Of a stretch of 56,228 nt of DNA, positions 18,708-26,928 are shown one piece after another. Source of the DNA: CAYSUS01 sp964434165 (GTDB lineage: Bacteria > Planctomycetota > Planctomycetia > Pirellulales > Thermoguttaceae); contig CAYSUS010000046.1 in assembly GCA_964434165.1 (NCBI GenBank), positions 1-56,228 of the forward strand, given 5' to 3'. The notes under the pieces were generated by a model. It saw only the letters and a program-made list of their open reading frames with translations. It was not told the origin of the DNA and did no database searches. Positions within the stretch are counted from its first letter, which is position 1; every line of letters begins with the position of its first letter. The translations under genes were made by a program, and so were the position numbers.

Positions 18708-19541
18708 ATGCCCCGTGAAATCCTCACCGACGCGCTGTTCGACCAGTGGCTTCGCGACGGGTTCATCCTCGTCCCCGAGCTGCTCGACGCCGAGGAGACG
18801 GCGTTGCTTCTTCACGCTGCCAGGCACGATCCGGCGATCCAGGAACACGCTTATGCCTCGAAGGACACCGCCGGACGGGAGAGCAAGCTGGCGCTGTGGA
18901 ACCACCCGGGCGACGACGTGTTCGGCATGGTGGCCCGGAGTTCCCGCATCGTGAGTACCATGACCGAACTGCTCGGCGGCGAAGTGTATCACTACCACTC
19001 TAAGCTGATGCTCAAGGAGCCCCGGGTGGGAGGGGCGTGGGAATGGCACCAGGATTACGGCTATTGGTACCAGAACGGGTGCCTTCTCCCCCTCCTGGCA
19101 AGCTGCATGATTGCCCTCGACGCCGCCACCAAGGACAACGGCTGCCTTCAGGTTCTCCGCGGCTCGCACCACATGGGCCGGGTGGAGCATGGGCGGTTCG
19201 GCCAGCAGACCGGCGCCGATCCCGAGCGGGTCGAGGCCGCGCGTCAGCGGTTTGAGCTCGTGCACTGCGAGCTGGCCCCCGGCTCGGCCATCTTCTTCCA
19301 CTCCAACCTGCTGCACTGCTCGGCCCCCAACACCAGCCCCAACCCGCGGTGGACGCTGATCTGCTGCTACAACGCGGCGCGGAACGATCCATACAAGGAT
19401 TCGCACCACCCTCGGTATACGCCGCTTGAGGAAGTCCCCGACTCGGCGATCAAGGAGTACGCCTCGAAGCGCAGCGCCGCGGACAAGGACTTCCTCGAGC
19501 CGCGCCGGGACAAGACCACCGGGGCCGGCCAGAAGCCGTAG
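18708..19541 (+). CDS. Phytanoyl-CoA dioxygenase (PhyH) family protein
   Basis: 277 residues from the ATG at 18708. The opening FDQWLRDGFILVPELLDAEE is typical of PhyH enzymes. The iron-binding HxD is in WEWHQDYGYWY, the distal histidine in FHSNLLHCSAPNTS, and the 2-oxoglutarate-binding arginine is probably in NPRWTLICCY. The segment LDAATKDNGCLQVLRGSHHMG is a strong family signature. The enzyme should be a cytoplasmic non-heme Fe(II)/2-oxoglutarate oxygenase; the substrate cannot be told. It is followed after 25 bases by a perfect palindrome that could act as a terminator. Confidence 0.88.
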   Translation: MPREILTDALFDQWLRDGFILVPELLDAEETALLLHAARHDPAIQEHAYASKDTAGRESKLALWNHPGDDVFGMVARSSRIVSTMTELLGGEVYHYHSKLMLKEPRVGGAWEWHQDYGYWYQNGCLLPLLASCMIALDAATKDNGCLQVLRGSHHMGRVEHGRFGQQTGADPERVEAARQRFELVHCELAPGSAIFFHSNLLHCSAPNTSPNPRWTLICCYNAARNDPYKDSHHPRYTPLEEVPDSAIKEYASKRSAADKDFLEPRRDKTTGAGQKP

Positions 19542-19566
19542 GGTTCGGCGCTCGCGAGACTTCCGA

Positions 19567-19597
19567 GACTTCCGAAGTCTTGAAGACTTCGGAAGTC
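19567..19597. repeat. 31-bp perfect palindrome, copy 1
   Basis: The arms GACTTCCGAAGTCTT and AAGACTTCGGAAGTC are perfect inverted complements around a single G. It lies between the dioxygenase and the nucleoside transporter genes. Near-identical palindromes recur at 20922 and 23901. Confidence 0.8.
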
Positions 19598-19709
19598 TGC
19601 GCCTCGGAAACCGGACGGCCGCGCCTTGCTGCCCGATTGCCTCGCCCTGCCGCCGCAGCTACCATAGGCTCCCCTCGGGGCATTGGCACGTGGTAGGCGG
19701 AGGGCGGCG

Positions 19710-20912
19710 ATGCGCGCGGTCAGCTTCCTGGGTCTGTTGGTCTTCCTGCTCCTCGCCTGGCTGCTCTCAGAGAACCGCCGCCGGATGAACTGGCGCCTGA
19801 TCGCCAGCGGCGTGGCCCTGCAGTTCGGCCTGGGGGTGCTCCTGCTCGGGGTCCCCCGGCTCCGCAAGGCCTTCTTCGAGGCCTCCGGCGCGCTCTTTGA
19901 GGGACTCATCTCCTGCGCCCACGCCGGTTCGGCATTCGTCTTCGGAGAAGGCTTCCGCGAACACTACTTCGCCTTCGGCGTGATGCCGATGGTGGTCTTC
20001 TTCTCCTCGCTCACCGCCATCCTGTTCTTCGTCGGCGTGCTTCAGTGGGCCGTGTGGGCGGCGGCCAAGGTGATGGCCTGGGTGATGGACACCTCGGGCT
20101 CCGAGTCGCTGTGTGCCGCGGCCAACGTATTGATGGGCATGACCACGGCCCCGCTGACGATCCGGCCGTACCTCAAGACGATGACGTCCTCGGAGATCAT
20201 GGCCATGATGACCGGCGGCATGGCCACCGCGGCCGGCAGCACCCTGCCCGCCTACGTCGCCTGCGGGGCCGATCCGGGGCACCTGATGGTGGCCTCGATC
20301 ATGTCCGCCCCCGCCGCCCTGGTCGTGGCCAAGATCATGGTGCCGGAGACCGAGGACTCGCCCACCAAGGGCACGGTGCGCGTGGACGTACCGCGCACCG
20401 ACGCCAACCTGCTCGACGCGGCCTGCCGCGGGGCCGCCGAGGGGCTGAAGCTGGTGCTGAACATCGTGGCTATGCTCATCGCCTTCATTGCCCTGGTGCA
20501 TCTGGTCAACTGGATGCTCTCGCCGCTGCCCGACGTGTACGGGGCGCCGCTCTCCGTCGAGCGCATCCTCGGCTGGCTCGGGGCCCCGCTGGCGTGGCTG
20601 ATGGGCATCGAGTGGGCCGACGCCCAGGTGGTGGGCCGGCTGCTCGGCGAGAAGACCGTGTTCAACGAGATGATCGCCTTCAAGAACCTCCAGCCGATGA
20701 TCGCAACGCTCCAGCCGCGATCCGTGGCCATCGGCACGTACGCGCTGTGCGGGTTTGCGAACTTCGGCTCGATCGCCGTGATGATCGGCGGCATCAGCGG
20801 CCTGGCCCCGGACCGCCGTGACGACTTCGCGCGGTACGGCTTGCGCTCGCTCATCGGCGGCTCCCTGGCGGCCTTCATGACCGCGGCCATCGCCGGCATG
20901 CTGATCCCTTGA
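19710..20912 (+). CDS. Concentrative nucleoside transporter (CNT/NupC family)
   Basis: 400 residues from the ATG at 19710, which follows GGAGGG at 19699-19704. It is a polytopic inner-membrane protein with the family order: an N-terminal helix, the MNWRLIASGVALQFGLGVLLL Nucleos_tra2_N region, and a gate domain with VMPMVVFFSSLTAILFFVGVLQ. The core segments are GSESLCAAANVLMGMTTAPLTIRPYL, MMTGGMATAAGSTLPAYVACG and ALCGFANFGSIAVMIGGISGLAPDRR. The G.SE..C.AAN and CGFANF..I motifs bind nucleoside and the coupling ion. It should import nucleosides with sodium or protons. The flanking palindromes may insulate it as a single-gene unit. Confidence 0.92.
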   Translation: MRAVSFLGLLVFLLLAWLLSENRRRMNWRLIASGVALQFGLGVLLLGVPRLRKAFFEASGALFEGLISCAHAGSAFVFGEGFREHYFAFGVMPMVVFFSSLTAILFFVGVLQWAVWAAAKVMAWVMDTSGSESLCAAANVLMGMTTAPLTIRPYLKTMTSSEIMAMMTGGMATAAGSTLPAYVACGADPGHLMVASIMSAPAALVVAKIMVPETEDSPTKGTVRVDVPRTDANLLDAACRGAAEGLKLVLNIVAMLIAFIALVHLVNWMLSPLPDVYGAPLSVERILGWLGAPLAWLMGIEWADAQVVGRLLGEKTVFNEMIAFKNLQPMIATLQPRSVAIGTYALCGFANFGSIAVMIGGISGLAPDRRDDFARYGLRSLIGGSLAAFMTAAIAGMLIP

Positions 20913-20921
20913 CGGCCGGTG

Positions 20922-20952
20922 GACTTCCGAAGTCTTCGAGACTTCGGAAATC
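20922..20952. repeat. 31-bp palindrome, copy 2
   Basis: The arms GACTTCCGAAGTCT and AGACTTCGGAAATC pair with one mismatch around TCG. It sits between the convergent ends of the nucleoside transporter and the HEAT protein genes, where it may terminate transcription from either side. Confidence 0.75.
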
Positions 20953-20962
20953 TGGGAAGGGA

Positions 20963-22435
20963 CTACCCACCCTCGAGCTTCGCCAGCGCGGTCTCGGCGG
21001 CCAGGCGGACTTCGGGCTCGGGATCGTCCAGCAGGGGGCGCAGCGCGCTGGAGTAGGGGCGCCCGTCGCGGCCCATCTCGCCCAGGGCCTGGGCGGACGC
21101 CTCGCGGATCCACTTGTTCTCGCGCAGCAGGGCCTGGGCCAGGGCGGGCACCGACTCCGCGGCTCCGCGCCCCATGGTGCCCAGGGCCTTGGCCGCGGCC
21201 ACGCTGCGGTGCTGGTCGTCCTCGCGGAGCTGAGCTACCAGGCGCTTGACCTCATCCGGCGCATCGGCGATCGACTCCTGGACGATCGCCTCGAGGTTGA
21301 TCTGGCGCACGGCAAGCTCGGCCTGCTGGCGGATCGAGCTGTCGGTCTCCGTTTCGACCAGCTTGGTCACCGCCGGGAGCGCGGCCATCGCCTTCGGTCC
21401 GATGCGGCCCAGAGCCGTCACCGCGCGGCGCCGCGTAAGCCGTCCTTCGTGCTCCAGCATCGGCACCAGGGCATCGACGGCAGGCGCGGCGTCAGGCCCG
21501 ACCGCAGCCAGCGCGTCGATCGCATACCATCGCACGCGCCGGCTGGGATCGCCCGCGGCTTTGGCCAGAGCATCGACGGCCGGCCTGGCCCCGGCGCCCA
21601 TCTCGCGGAACACGAACGCCGCCCCGGCGCGGACCTCCTCGTCCTCCGACGACAGCGCCTCGCTGAGCGGCTCCGCGGCCGATTCGCCCAGCGCGGCCAG
21701 GGCCTTCACGGCGGGCGGCGAAATGTTGAACACGTTGCCGTCGTCGCGGACCTCGGTGATCGCGGCCAGGGCCGCGGCCACGGTCTCCGAACCCGCGGCC
21801 AGCAGCGCCTCGGCGGCCTCGTTCCGCGCGGTTTCGTCCTCGCCCTCCGAGAGCTGCACAATCCACTCCTCGTGCGTCTTCTCCACGGCCGCCGGCTGCG
21901 AAGACCGTTGCTGGCGCACGTAACGCCCGGCCGTCACCGCTCCGATCAATCCCAGCATGAAAAGCACTAGGCCGACCAGCCCGTAGATCAGCAACCGCGG
22001 ATTGCCGCCGCCGGCCCCCGGCGTCCCCTCGGCCCCGTCTCGATCCCCGGGCGCCCGGCCCCCCCCTTGGCCCACAGACGTGCTGTCGATGACCGGCATG
22101 GGGTTCATGTTCTGCAGCGGCGGGGCGGCCGGGCCACGCAGCGCGGGCTGCTCCGCGGGCGGGCTGGTGGGCCGCGTGGCGATCGGGTCCGCCTGCCAGG
22201 CCCCGGGCGTCGGGTCGGGATGGGGGTCCCCCGGGACCGAGGGCATCGTGGTGGGCGAGGGCCTCTGTGCCGCCAACGAGGAAGGTCCCGGCGCCGCGCC
22301 GCGCCCAGACGAGGGCGCCGCCGACGCCCCCACGCGGAAGATGCCCGTGCAGTTCGGGCAGACCACTTCCTGGCCGAGAAGCGACCCGTCGTGCTCGAGG
22401 GGCGCGTGGCAATAGGGGCAGGTAGCTTGCTGCAT
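20963..22435 (-). CDS. Zinc-ribbon, single-pass membrane protein with HEAT repeats
   Basis: 490 residues from the ATG at 22435; the open frame extends further upstream, but there it only crosses a repeat. The protein starts with a zinc ribbon (CPYC near residue 6, CPNC near residue 27), followed by a long proline, glycine and serine-rich linker. One transmembrane helix follows (LLIYGLVGLVLFMLGLIGAV). The outer part contains at least seven HEAT/armadillo-like repeats, with units such as VRWYAIDALAAVGPDAAPAV and RRRAVTALGRIGPKAMAALP. The family is common in planctomycetes and of unknown function, probably protein binding. The N-terminus would be cytoplasmic and the repeats extracytoplasmic. Confidence 0.85.
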   Translation of the reverse strand: MQQATCPYCHAPLEHDGSLLGQEVVCPNCTGIFRVGASAAPSSGRGAAPGPSSLAAQRPSPTTMPSVPGDPHPDPTPGAWQADPIATRPTSPPAEQPALRGPAAPPLQNMNPMPVIDSTSVGQGGGRAPGDRDGAEGTPGAGGGNPRLLIYGLVGLVLFMLGLIGAVTAGRYVRQQRSSQPAAVEKTHEEWIVQLSEGEDETARNEAAEALLAAGSETVAAALAAITEVRDDGNVFNISPPAVKALAALGESAAEPLSEALSSEDEEVRAGAAFVFREMGAGARPAVDALAKAAGDPSRRVRWYAIDALAAVGPDAAPAVDALVPMLEHEGRLTRRRAVTALGRIGPKAMAALPAVTKLVETETDSSIRQQAELAVRQINLEAIVQESIADAPDEVKRLVAQLREDDQHRSVAAAKALGTMGRGAAESVPALAQALLRENKWIREASAQALGEMGRDGRPYSSALRPLLDDPEPEVRLAAETALAKLEGG

Positions 22436-22883
22436 GGAGCGGGGCTTCGGTTCCGGCGGCGAAGGACGTTCCACTGCGCTCTGAATCGCCTGGCGCGATT
22501 CCGGGAAGAGGGGTCGGGACCCTCTTGTGCGAAGCACCCTTCGGGCCGTCCCGGCAAGAGGGGCCCGACCCCGTTTCCCTCCCAGGATCGTGCGCACCTG
22601 TTTAGTGTAGTCCATCGGCCGCGGAGCGGCCAGGGACGGCCGTACACCTCCGCGCCCGGAAATTGACCGGCCGACGCCCGCGTGCCATACTACGCGCCCG
22701 GGCGCGGGGGTCGCGGGCGGTCGGTCCACCCGCGATGCTTCCCTCCCGCACGTCCTCGCGCGAGCCGGCGTGCGACCCGCCGACTACCGAAGCCCTTCCT
22801 CGTTGCCGAGGGAGGCCCGCGTCCTTCCCGCGCGTTTCGCACCCGGGGCCCTTTCCCACCGTGCAAACTCGGAGACCCGCCTG
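22436..22883. other. Divergent intergenic region with a MITE-like repeat
   Basis: This 448-base region between the leftward HEAT gene and the rightward isomerase gene contains repeat copy B (22493-22596). The remaining sequence shows no gene or RNA. Confidence 0.6.
22493..22596. repeat. MITE-like ~100-bp element, copy B
   Basis: The ends GCGCGATTCCGGGAAGAGGG and TTTCCCTCCCAGGATCGTGC are imperfect inverted complements. The centre holds GTGCGAAGCACCCTTCGGGC, identical to copy A. A second inner pair, GGGTCGGGACC and GGGCCCGACCCC, extends the symmetry. Confidence 0.7.
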
Positions 22884-23846
22884 ATGAATCATCGCATCGA
22901 CCGAAGAGAGTTCACCGGCACCGTGGCCGCCATTGGTCTGGGGCTTTGCCTCGGCGGCCAGGCCCGCGCCGAGCCACTGAAGACCACGCTCCACAAGGCC
23001 CTGATTGGTACGCCGTCCGACGAGACGTTCGCGAGCTGGAAGGCGGCAGGATTCGAAGGCATGGAGTCGCGCAAGTGGAACACGTCGCCCAAGGAGGCCG
23101 CGGCCGACCGCAAGGTGGCCGAGAAGCACGGCATGCGGATTCACTCCGTGCTCCGCGGGTGGACCAGCTTCAACAGCCCCGACAAGGGCAAGGTGGCGGC
23201 CGACGTGGAGAGCGTCGAGACCGCGCTTCGGGCGTGCCAGGGCTACGGCGCCGACGCGCTGCTCCTGGTGCCCTGCCGCATCGGCGGCATGCCCATGCCC
23301 GAGCCGTGGGAGTTCGACATCGCATTCGACGAGAAGACGTGCCACGTCAAGAAGGTCGCGTCCGGCGATAGCGCGAAGTACGCCGAGTACATCAAGGCCC
23401 ACAACCACGCCACCGACGCCTCGCGCCAGGCCGTCGAGAAGCTGATCCCCGTGGCCGAGAAGACGGGCGTGGTGATCGCCGTCGAGAACGTGTGGAACAA
23501 CCTGTGGGTCAAGCCGGCCCTGTTCGCCCGATTCATCGCCTCCTTCGACAGCCCGTGGGTGCAGGCCTACTTCGACATCGGCAACCACGTGAAGTACGCC
23601 CCGCCCCAAGAGTGGATTCATGCCCTGGGCAAGCTGATCACGAAGTGCCACGTCAAGGACTTCCAGCTCAACCCCGACGGCCACGGCGGCAAGTTTGTCC
23701 ATCCCCGCGACGGCAGCGTGGACTGGCCGGCCGTGCGCAAGGAGCTGGAAAGAATCGGCTACAGCGGCTGGATGACGATCGAGGACCGTGGCCTGTCGAC
23801 GGAGGAGTTCAGCAAGCGACTCGATCTGATCATTGCCGGGAAATGA
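22884..23846 (+). CDS. Tat-exported sugar phosphate isomerase/epimerase-like TIM-barrel protein
   Basis: 320 residues. A twin-arginine-like signal (HRIDRREFTGTVAAIGLGLC) precedes an AP-endonuclease-2-type TIM barrel. Key segments are WKAAGFEGMESRKWN, EKHGMRIHSVLRGW, GADALLLVPCRIGG, GVVIAVENVWNN with the metal-binding E, QAYFDIGNHVKYAP with the D and H ligands, KCHVKDFQ with H and D, and MTIEDRGL. These acids and histidines form the divalent metal site of xylose-isomerase-like enzymes. Exported versions in planctomycetes usually accompany Gfo/Idh oxidoreductases, as here. It is likely the first gene of a five-gene cluster ending at 29683. Confidence 0.87.
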   Translation: MNHRIDRREFTGTVAAIGLGLCLGGQARAEPLKTTLHKALIGTPSDETFASWKAAGFEGMESRKWNTSPKEAAADRKVAEKHGMRIHSVLRGWTSFNSPDKGKVAADVESVETALRACQGYGADALLLVPCRIGGMPMPEPWEFDIAFDEKTCHVKKVASGDSAKYAEYIKAHNHATDASRQAVEKLIPVAEKTGVVIAVENVWNNLWVKPALFARFIASFDSPWVQAYFDIGNHVKYAPPQEWIHALGKLITKCHVKDFQLNPDGHGGKFVHPRDGSVDWPAVRKELERIGYSGWMTIEDRGLSTEEFSKRLDLIIAGK

Positions 23847-23900
23847 TGGAAGGGACTGGCGAAGGAGAAAGGGCGAGAGGGAGAGAACAAGAAGACCGAA

Positions 23901-23931
23901 GACTGCCGAAGTCTCCAAGACTTCGGAAGTC
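23901..23931. repeat. 31-bp palindrome, copy 3
   Basis: The arms GACTGCCGAAGTCT and AGACTTCGGAAGTC pair with one mismatch around CCA. It sits in the 166-base spacer between the isomerase and the first Gfo/Idh gene of the same cluster. Confidence 0.75.
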
Positions 23932-24012
23932 TGACGTGGATTCCTTTCGTCTTCCCTTCTTGCCTCCCCCCTGCCATCTTCCCTCCCCCCCTTTCCTTCC
24001 AAGGAGCTCGAC

Positions 24013-25032
24013 ATGCCTCGCCGAATCTGCTTCGTGTTGCTTCTCGTCTCGATGTCCGCGGTTGCCGCTCCCACGACCCTTCGCGCCGAAGAGGCCAAGG
24101 CGGCGAAGAAGGTCCTCCGCGCCGGCATGATCGGCCTGACCACCTCACACGTGATCGCCTTCACCAACCTGATCAACGACCCGAAGGCCACTGGCCCCTT
24201 GGCCAACGTCGAGGTCGTGGCCGGGTTCACCGGCGGCATCGAAGACAACCCGGGGAGCTGGGGCCGCCGCGAGAAGTACACCGAGGAGCTGCGCAAACGG
24301 GGCATCGCGATCTACGACACGATCCCCGAGATGCTCCAGCACGTGGACGTCGTTCTGTTGGAGGAGGTCGATGGCCGGCCGCACCTGGAGTGGGCCAAAC
24401 CCGTGATCCAGGCCGGCAAGCCGCTGTTCATCGACAAGCCCCTGGCCGGTTCCCTGGCCGACTGCATCGAGATCTACAAGCTGGCCGAGGCCAAAGGCGT
24501 GCCGTGTTTCTCCAGCTCGTCGCTGCGGTTCAGCTCGGGCTTCCAGGCCGCGCGCCGGGGCGAGCCGTTCGGTCGGGTCAAGGAGTGCGTCGCCTGGAGC
24601 CCGATGAGCATCGAGCCGCACCACCCCGACCTCTACTGGTACGGAATCCACGGCGTGGAGATCCTGTTCACGATCATGGGCCCGGGCTGCGAGACGGTCA
24701 CGCGGGAAGGGCAGGAGCGGGTCGTAGGCGTCTGGAAGGATGGACGCAAAGGCGTGTTCGAAGCCCGCAAGGGATACGGGGCCGAGGTCGTGGGCACCGA
24801 GGGGTCGGGCAGCGCCGGCAAGTACGAGGGTTACAAGCCGCTCGTCGAGGAGGTCTGCAAGTTCTTCAAAACGGGCAAGGCGCCCGTCGCGGCCGAGGAG
24901 ACGCTCGAGATCTACACGTTCATGTCGGCCGCCGATGCGAGCAAGGAGCGAGGCGGCAAGCCGGTCGGCATGCGCGAGGTGTACGAGAAGGCCCTGGCGG
25001 AGGTGAAGCAGCGCGCCGAGAGCAGGAAGTGA
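24013..25032 (+). CDS. Secreted Gfo/Idh/MocA-family oxidoreductase, divergent
   Basis: 339 residues with a signal peptide (MPRRICFVLLLVSMSAVAAP). The start is supported by AAGGAG just upstream. The N-terminal Rossmann part reads VLRAGMIGLTTSHVIAFTNL. It lacks the usual GxGxxG, having GLTTSH instead, so cofactor binding is doubtful. The second conserved part, GKPLFIDKPLAGSLADCIEI, keeps the (E/D)KP-type lysine of the family. C-terminal segments with HHPDLYWYGIHGVEILFTIMG fit the substrate-binding domain. It could be an oxidoreductase with a tightly held NAD or a binding-only paralogue. It is separated from the next gene by 85 bases in the same direction. Confidence 0.82.
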   Translation: MPRRICFVLLLVSMSAVAAPTTLRAEEAKAAKKVLRAGMIGLTTSHVIAFTNLINDPKATGPLANVEVVAGFTGGIEDNPGSWGRREKYTEELRKRGIAIYDTIPEMLQHVDVVLLEEVDGRPHLEWAKPVIQAGKPLFIDKPLAGSLADCIEIYKLAEAKGVPCFSSSSLRFSSGFQAARRGEPFGRVKECVAWSPMSIEPHHPDLYWYGIHGVEILFTIMGPGCETVTREGQERVVGVWKDGRKGVFEARKGYGAEVVGTEGSGSAGKYEGYKPLVEEVCKFFKTGKAPVAAEETLEIYTFMSAADASKERGGKPVGMREVYEKALAEVKQRAESRK

Positions 25033-25117
25033 CCGTCCCGTGGGCTCGCCACGATGATGCGCGGGGGGACCGGACAGATCCGAAGCGCGAAGCAAGCACC
25101 AATGACGGAGTTCACCA

Positions 25118-26917
25118 ATGGCAGAGACCTCTAGGACCGCGGTTGGCCTGCTGGTCTGGGGAGTAGCCGCCCCGCTTCTGTTGGGCTCGGGAGGGTTCGC
25201 GGCCGAGGAATCGGGTCGCGCGATCCGCCGGTCGGATGTCGTGTTCATGTACGACAACCCGGCCAGGTACGAGGACTACGGCTGCACGGTGCTCGGCTGG
25301 GCGGGACGGGCCGACGCGAAGCGGATCGAGGAGGCCCACGACAAGGGCGTGCGCCTGTTTGCCACGAGCGTGGGCTTCCGAACCGAGGGCCGCCGGGTGA
25401 TCGACTTCACCGACCAGTTTCTCGATGCCTGCTGCTACGACTTCGCCGGTGAGCCGATCCGCGTGCCCTGGCTGTGGGACCACGAGTACAAGGGGCATCC
25501 GTACTACTGGTGGTGCACCAACAGCCCCGAGTTCCGAGACTACCTGGAACGCCGGCTTCAGCAGATCATGCCCACCCGGCCCGACGGGATGCACATCGAC
25601 GACTATTCGGGCACGGCCGGCTGCGTCACGTGGCTCCAGGGGTGTTTCTGCCGCCACTGCATGGCCGGTTTCCGTGCGTACCTCGGCAAGAGCGTCCCGA
25701 AGGAGAAGCTCGCCGAGCTGGGGATCGAGGGCCTCGCCAAGTTCGACTACGGGGAGTTCCTCAAGGCGCAAGGCGTGGAGCCCGAGGACTACCGCACGCG
25801 ACGCGCTTCGCTGCCCTTGGCCGCGGAGTTCCTCGACTTCCAGGTGAAGGCCAACACCGCGTTCGTGGCGGCGTACCGCAGGCGCGCGGAGGAGGTTCGC
25901 GGCGCGCCGCTGACGTTGTGCGTCAACTCCGGACTGTCGCAGCCGCAGACGCTGGCCATCGCCCCGCACCTGAGCTACTTCTGTTGCGAGGTCCCGCACA
26001 GGGCCGCGAACGGCAAGCCGCCCGTCCATCCCATCTACGTGTACAAGCTGGCCGACGGCCTGGACCGGCCGGTGACCTCCACGGCCAGCGGCCACGACTG
26101 GGCCTTCGTCAACGAGCACACCAGGCCCGGTCTGGTGCGGACCTGGACCGCATTGAGCTACGCCTTCGGCCACAACTTCATGGCGCCGAACCGGCAGTGG
26201 TGCTACACGAAGGAGAAAGGCACCCACTGGTATGAAGGCCCGACCGCGGAGTACGCATGGCTCTACCGGTTCGTGCGCGACCACGCGCGGATCCTCGACG
26301 GCTATGAAGCGATCGCCCCGGTGGCCGTCGTGTACGACAACGCCGCCCGGCGCCGGGGTAAAGCGAACGTCGAGCCGGTCTGCACGGCCCTGGCCCGGCG
26401 CAACGTCCCGTTCACCGTGGTCGTGGCCGGCGACGACTGGCTGCCGTATCGAATCGACGCGGAGAAGCTGGCCGGATTCCGAGCCGTGATCGTGACGGGA
26501 AACCTGGCCATGGAGGGGCCTCAGCGCGAGGCGATCGAGGCCGTCCGGAAACAAGGGCGGCTGGTGGTCTGGCCCGACGAGATGGCCCTGGAGAAGGTCG
26601 CTGGAGTCCCGGTCCGCATCGAGGGGAGCGACCACGTCATGGCCGTGCCCCGTGCGATCCCCGGCAAGCGCCAGGCCCCGGTCGTCGTCCATCTGCTCAA
26701 CCGCCGGTACGATGCCGAGAAGGACGCGATGGTCGCGCAGAAGGGCTTCACGCTCCATGTCCGCCGCGATCTTGTCGCGGGGCGCAAGCCGGCCAAGGCA
26801 ATCCTCCACGCGCCCAAGTGCGAGCCGGTCACGGTGCCGATCCAGGCCGGCGAGACCGCGCTTTCCGTGACGATTCCCGAGTTGAAGCTCTGGACGATCC
26901 TGGAACTCTCCGAGTAG
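25118..26917 (+). CDS. Secreted glycoside-hydrolase-like protein
   Basis: 599 residues with a signal sequence (LLVWGVAAPLLLGSGGFAAE). The N-terminal two thirds look like a (beta/alpha)8 barrel of the kind found in GH42-like and other hypothetical glycosidase families. Candidate features are FATSVGFRTEGRR, WLWDHEYKGHPYYWWCTNSP, DGMHIDDYSGTAGC with a plausible catalytic D, and a cysteine pair in CFCRHCMAGF. The C-terminal third (EAIAPVAVVYDNAARR; FRAVIVTGNLAMEGPQ) resembles the flavodoxin-like trimerisation domain that follows such barrels, and a small beta domain ends the protein. The activity is inferred from this layout and from the neighbouring sugar oxidoreductases; I do not recognise an exact family. 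Confidence 0.7.
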   Translation: MAETSRTAVGLLVWGVAAPLLLGSGGFAAEESGRAIRRSDVVFMYDNPARYEDYGCTVLGWAGRADAKRIEEAHDKGVRLFATSVGFRTEGRRVIDFTDQFLDACCYDFAGEPIRVPWLWDHEYKGHPYYWWCTNSPEFRDYLERRLQQIMPTRPDGMHIDDYSGTAGCVTWLQGCFCRHCMAGFRAYLGKSVPKEKLAELGIEGLAKFDYGEFLKAQGVEPEDYRTRRASLPLAAEFLDFQVKANTAFVAAYRRRAEEVRGAPLTLCVNSGLSQPQTLAIAPHLSYFCCEVPHRAANGKPPVHPIYVYKLADGLDRPVTSTASGHDWAFVNEHTRPGLVRTWTALSYAFGHNFMAPNRQWCYTKEKGTHWYEGPTAEYAWLYRFVRDHARILDGYEAIAPVAVVYDNAARRRGKANVEPVCTALARRNVPFTVVVAGDDWLPYRIDAEKLAGFRAVIVTGNLAMEGPQREAIEAVRKQGRLVVWPDEMALEKVAGVPVRIEGSDHVMAVPRAIPGKRQAPVVVHLLNRRYDAEKDAMVAQKGFTLHVRRDLVAGRKPAKAILHAPKCEPVTVPIQAGETALSVTIPELKLWTILELSE

Positions 26918-26928
26918 GAGTCCCCGCC

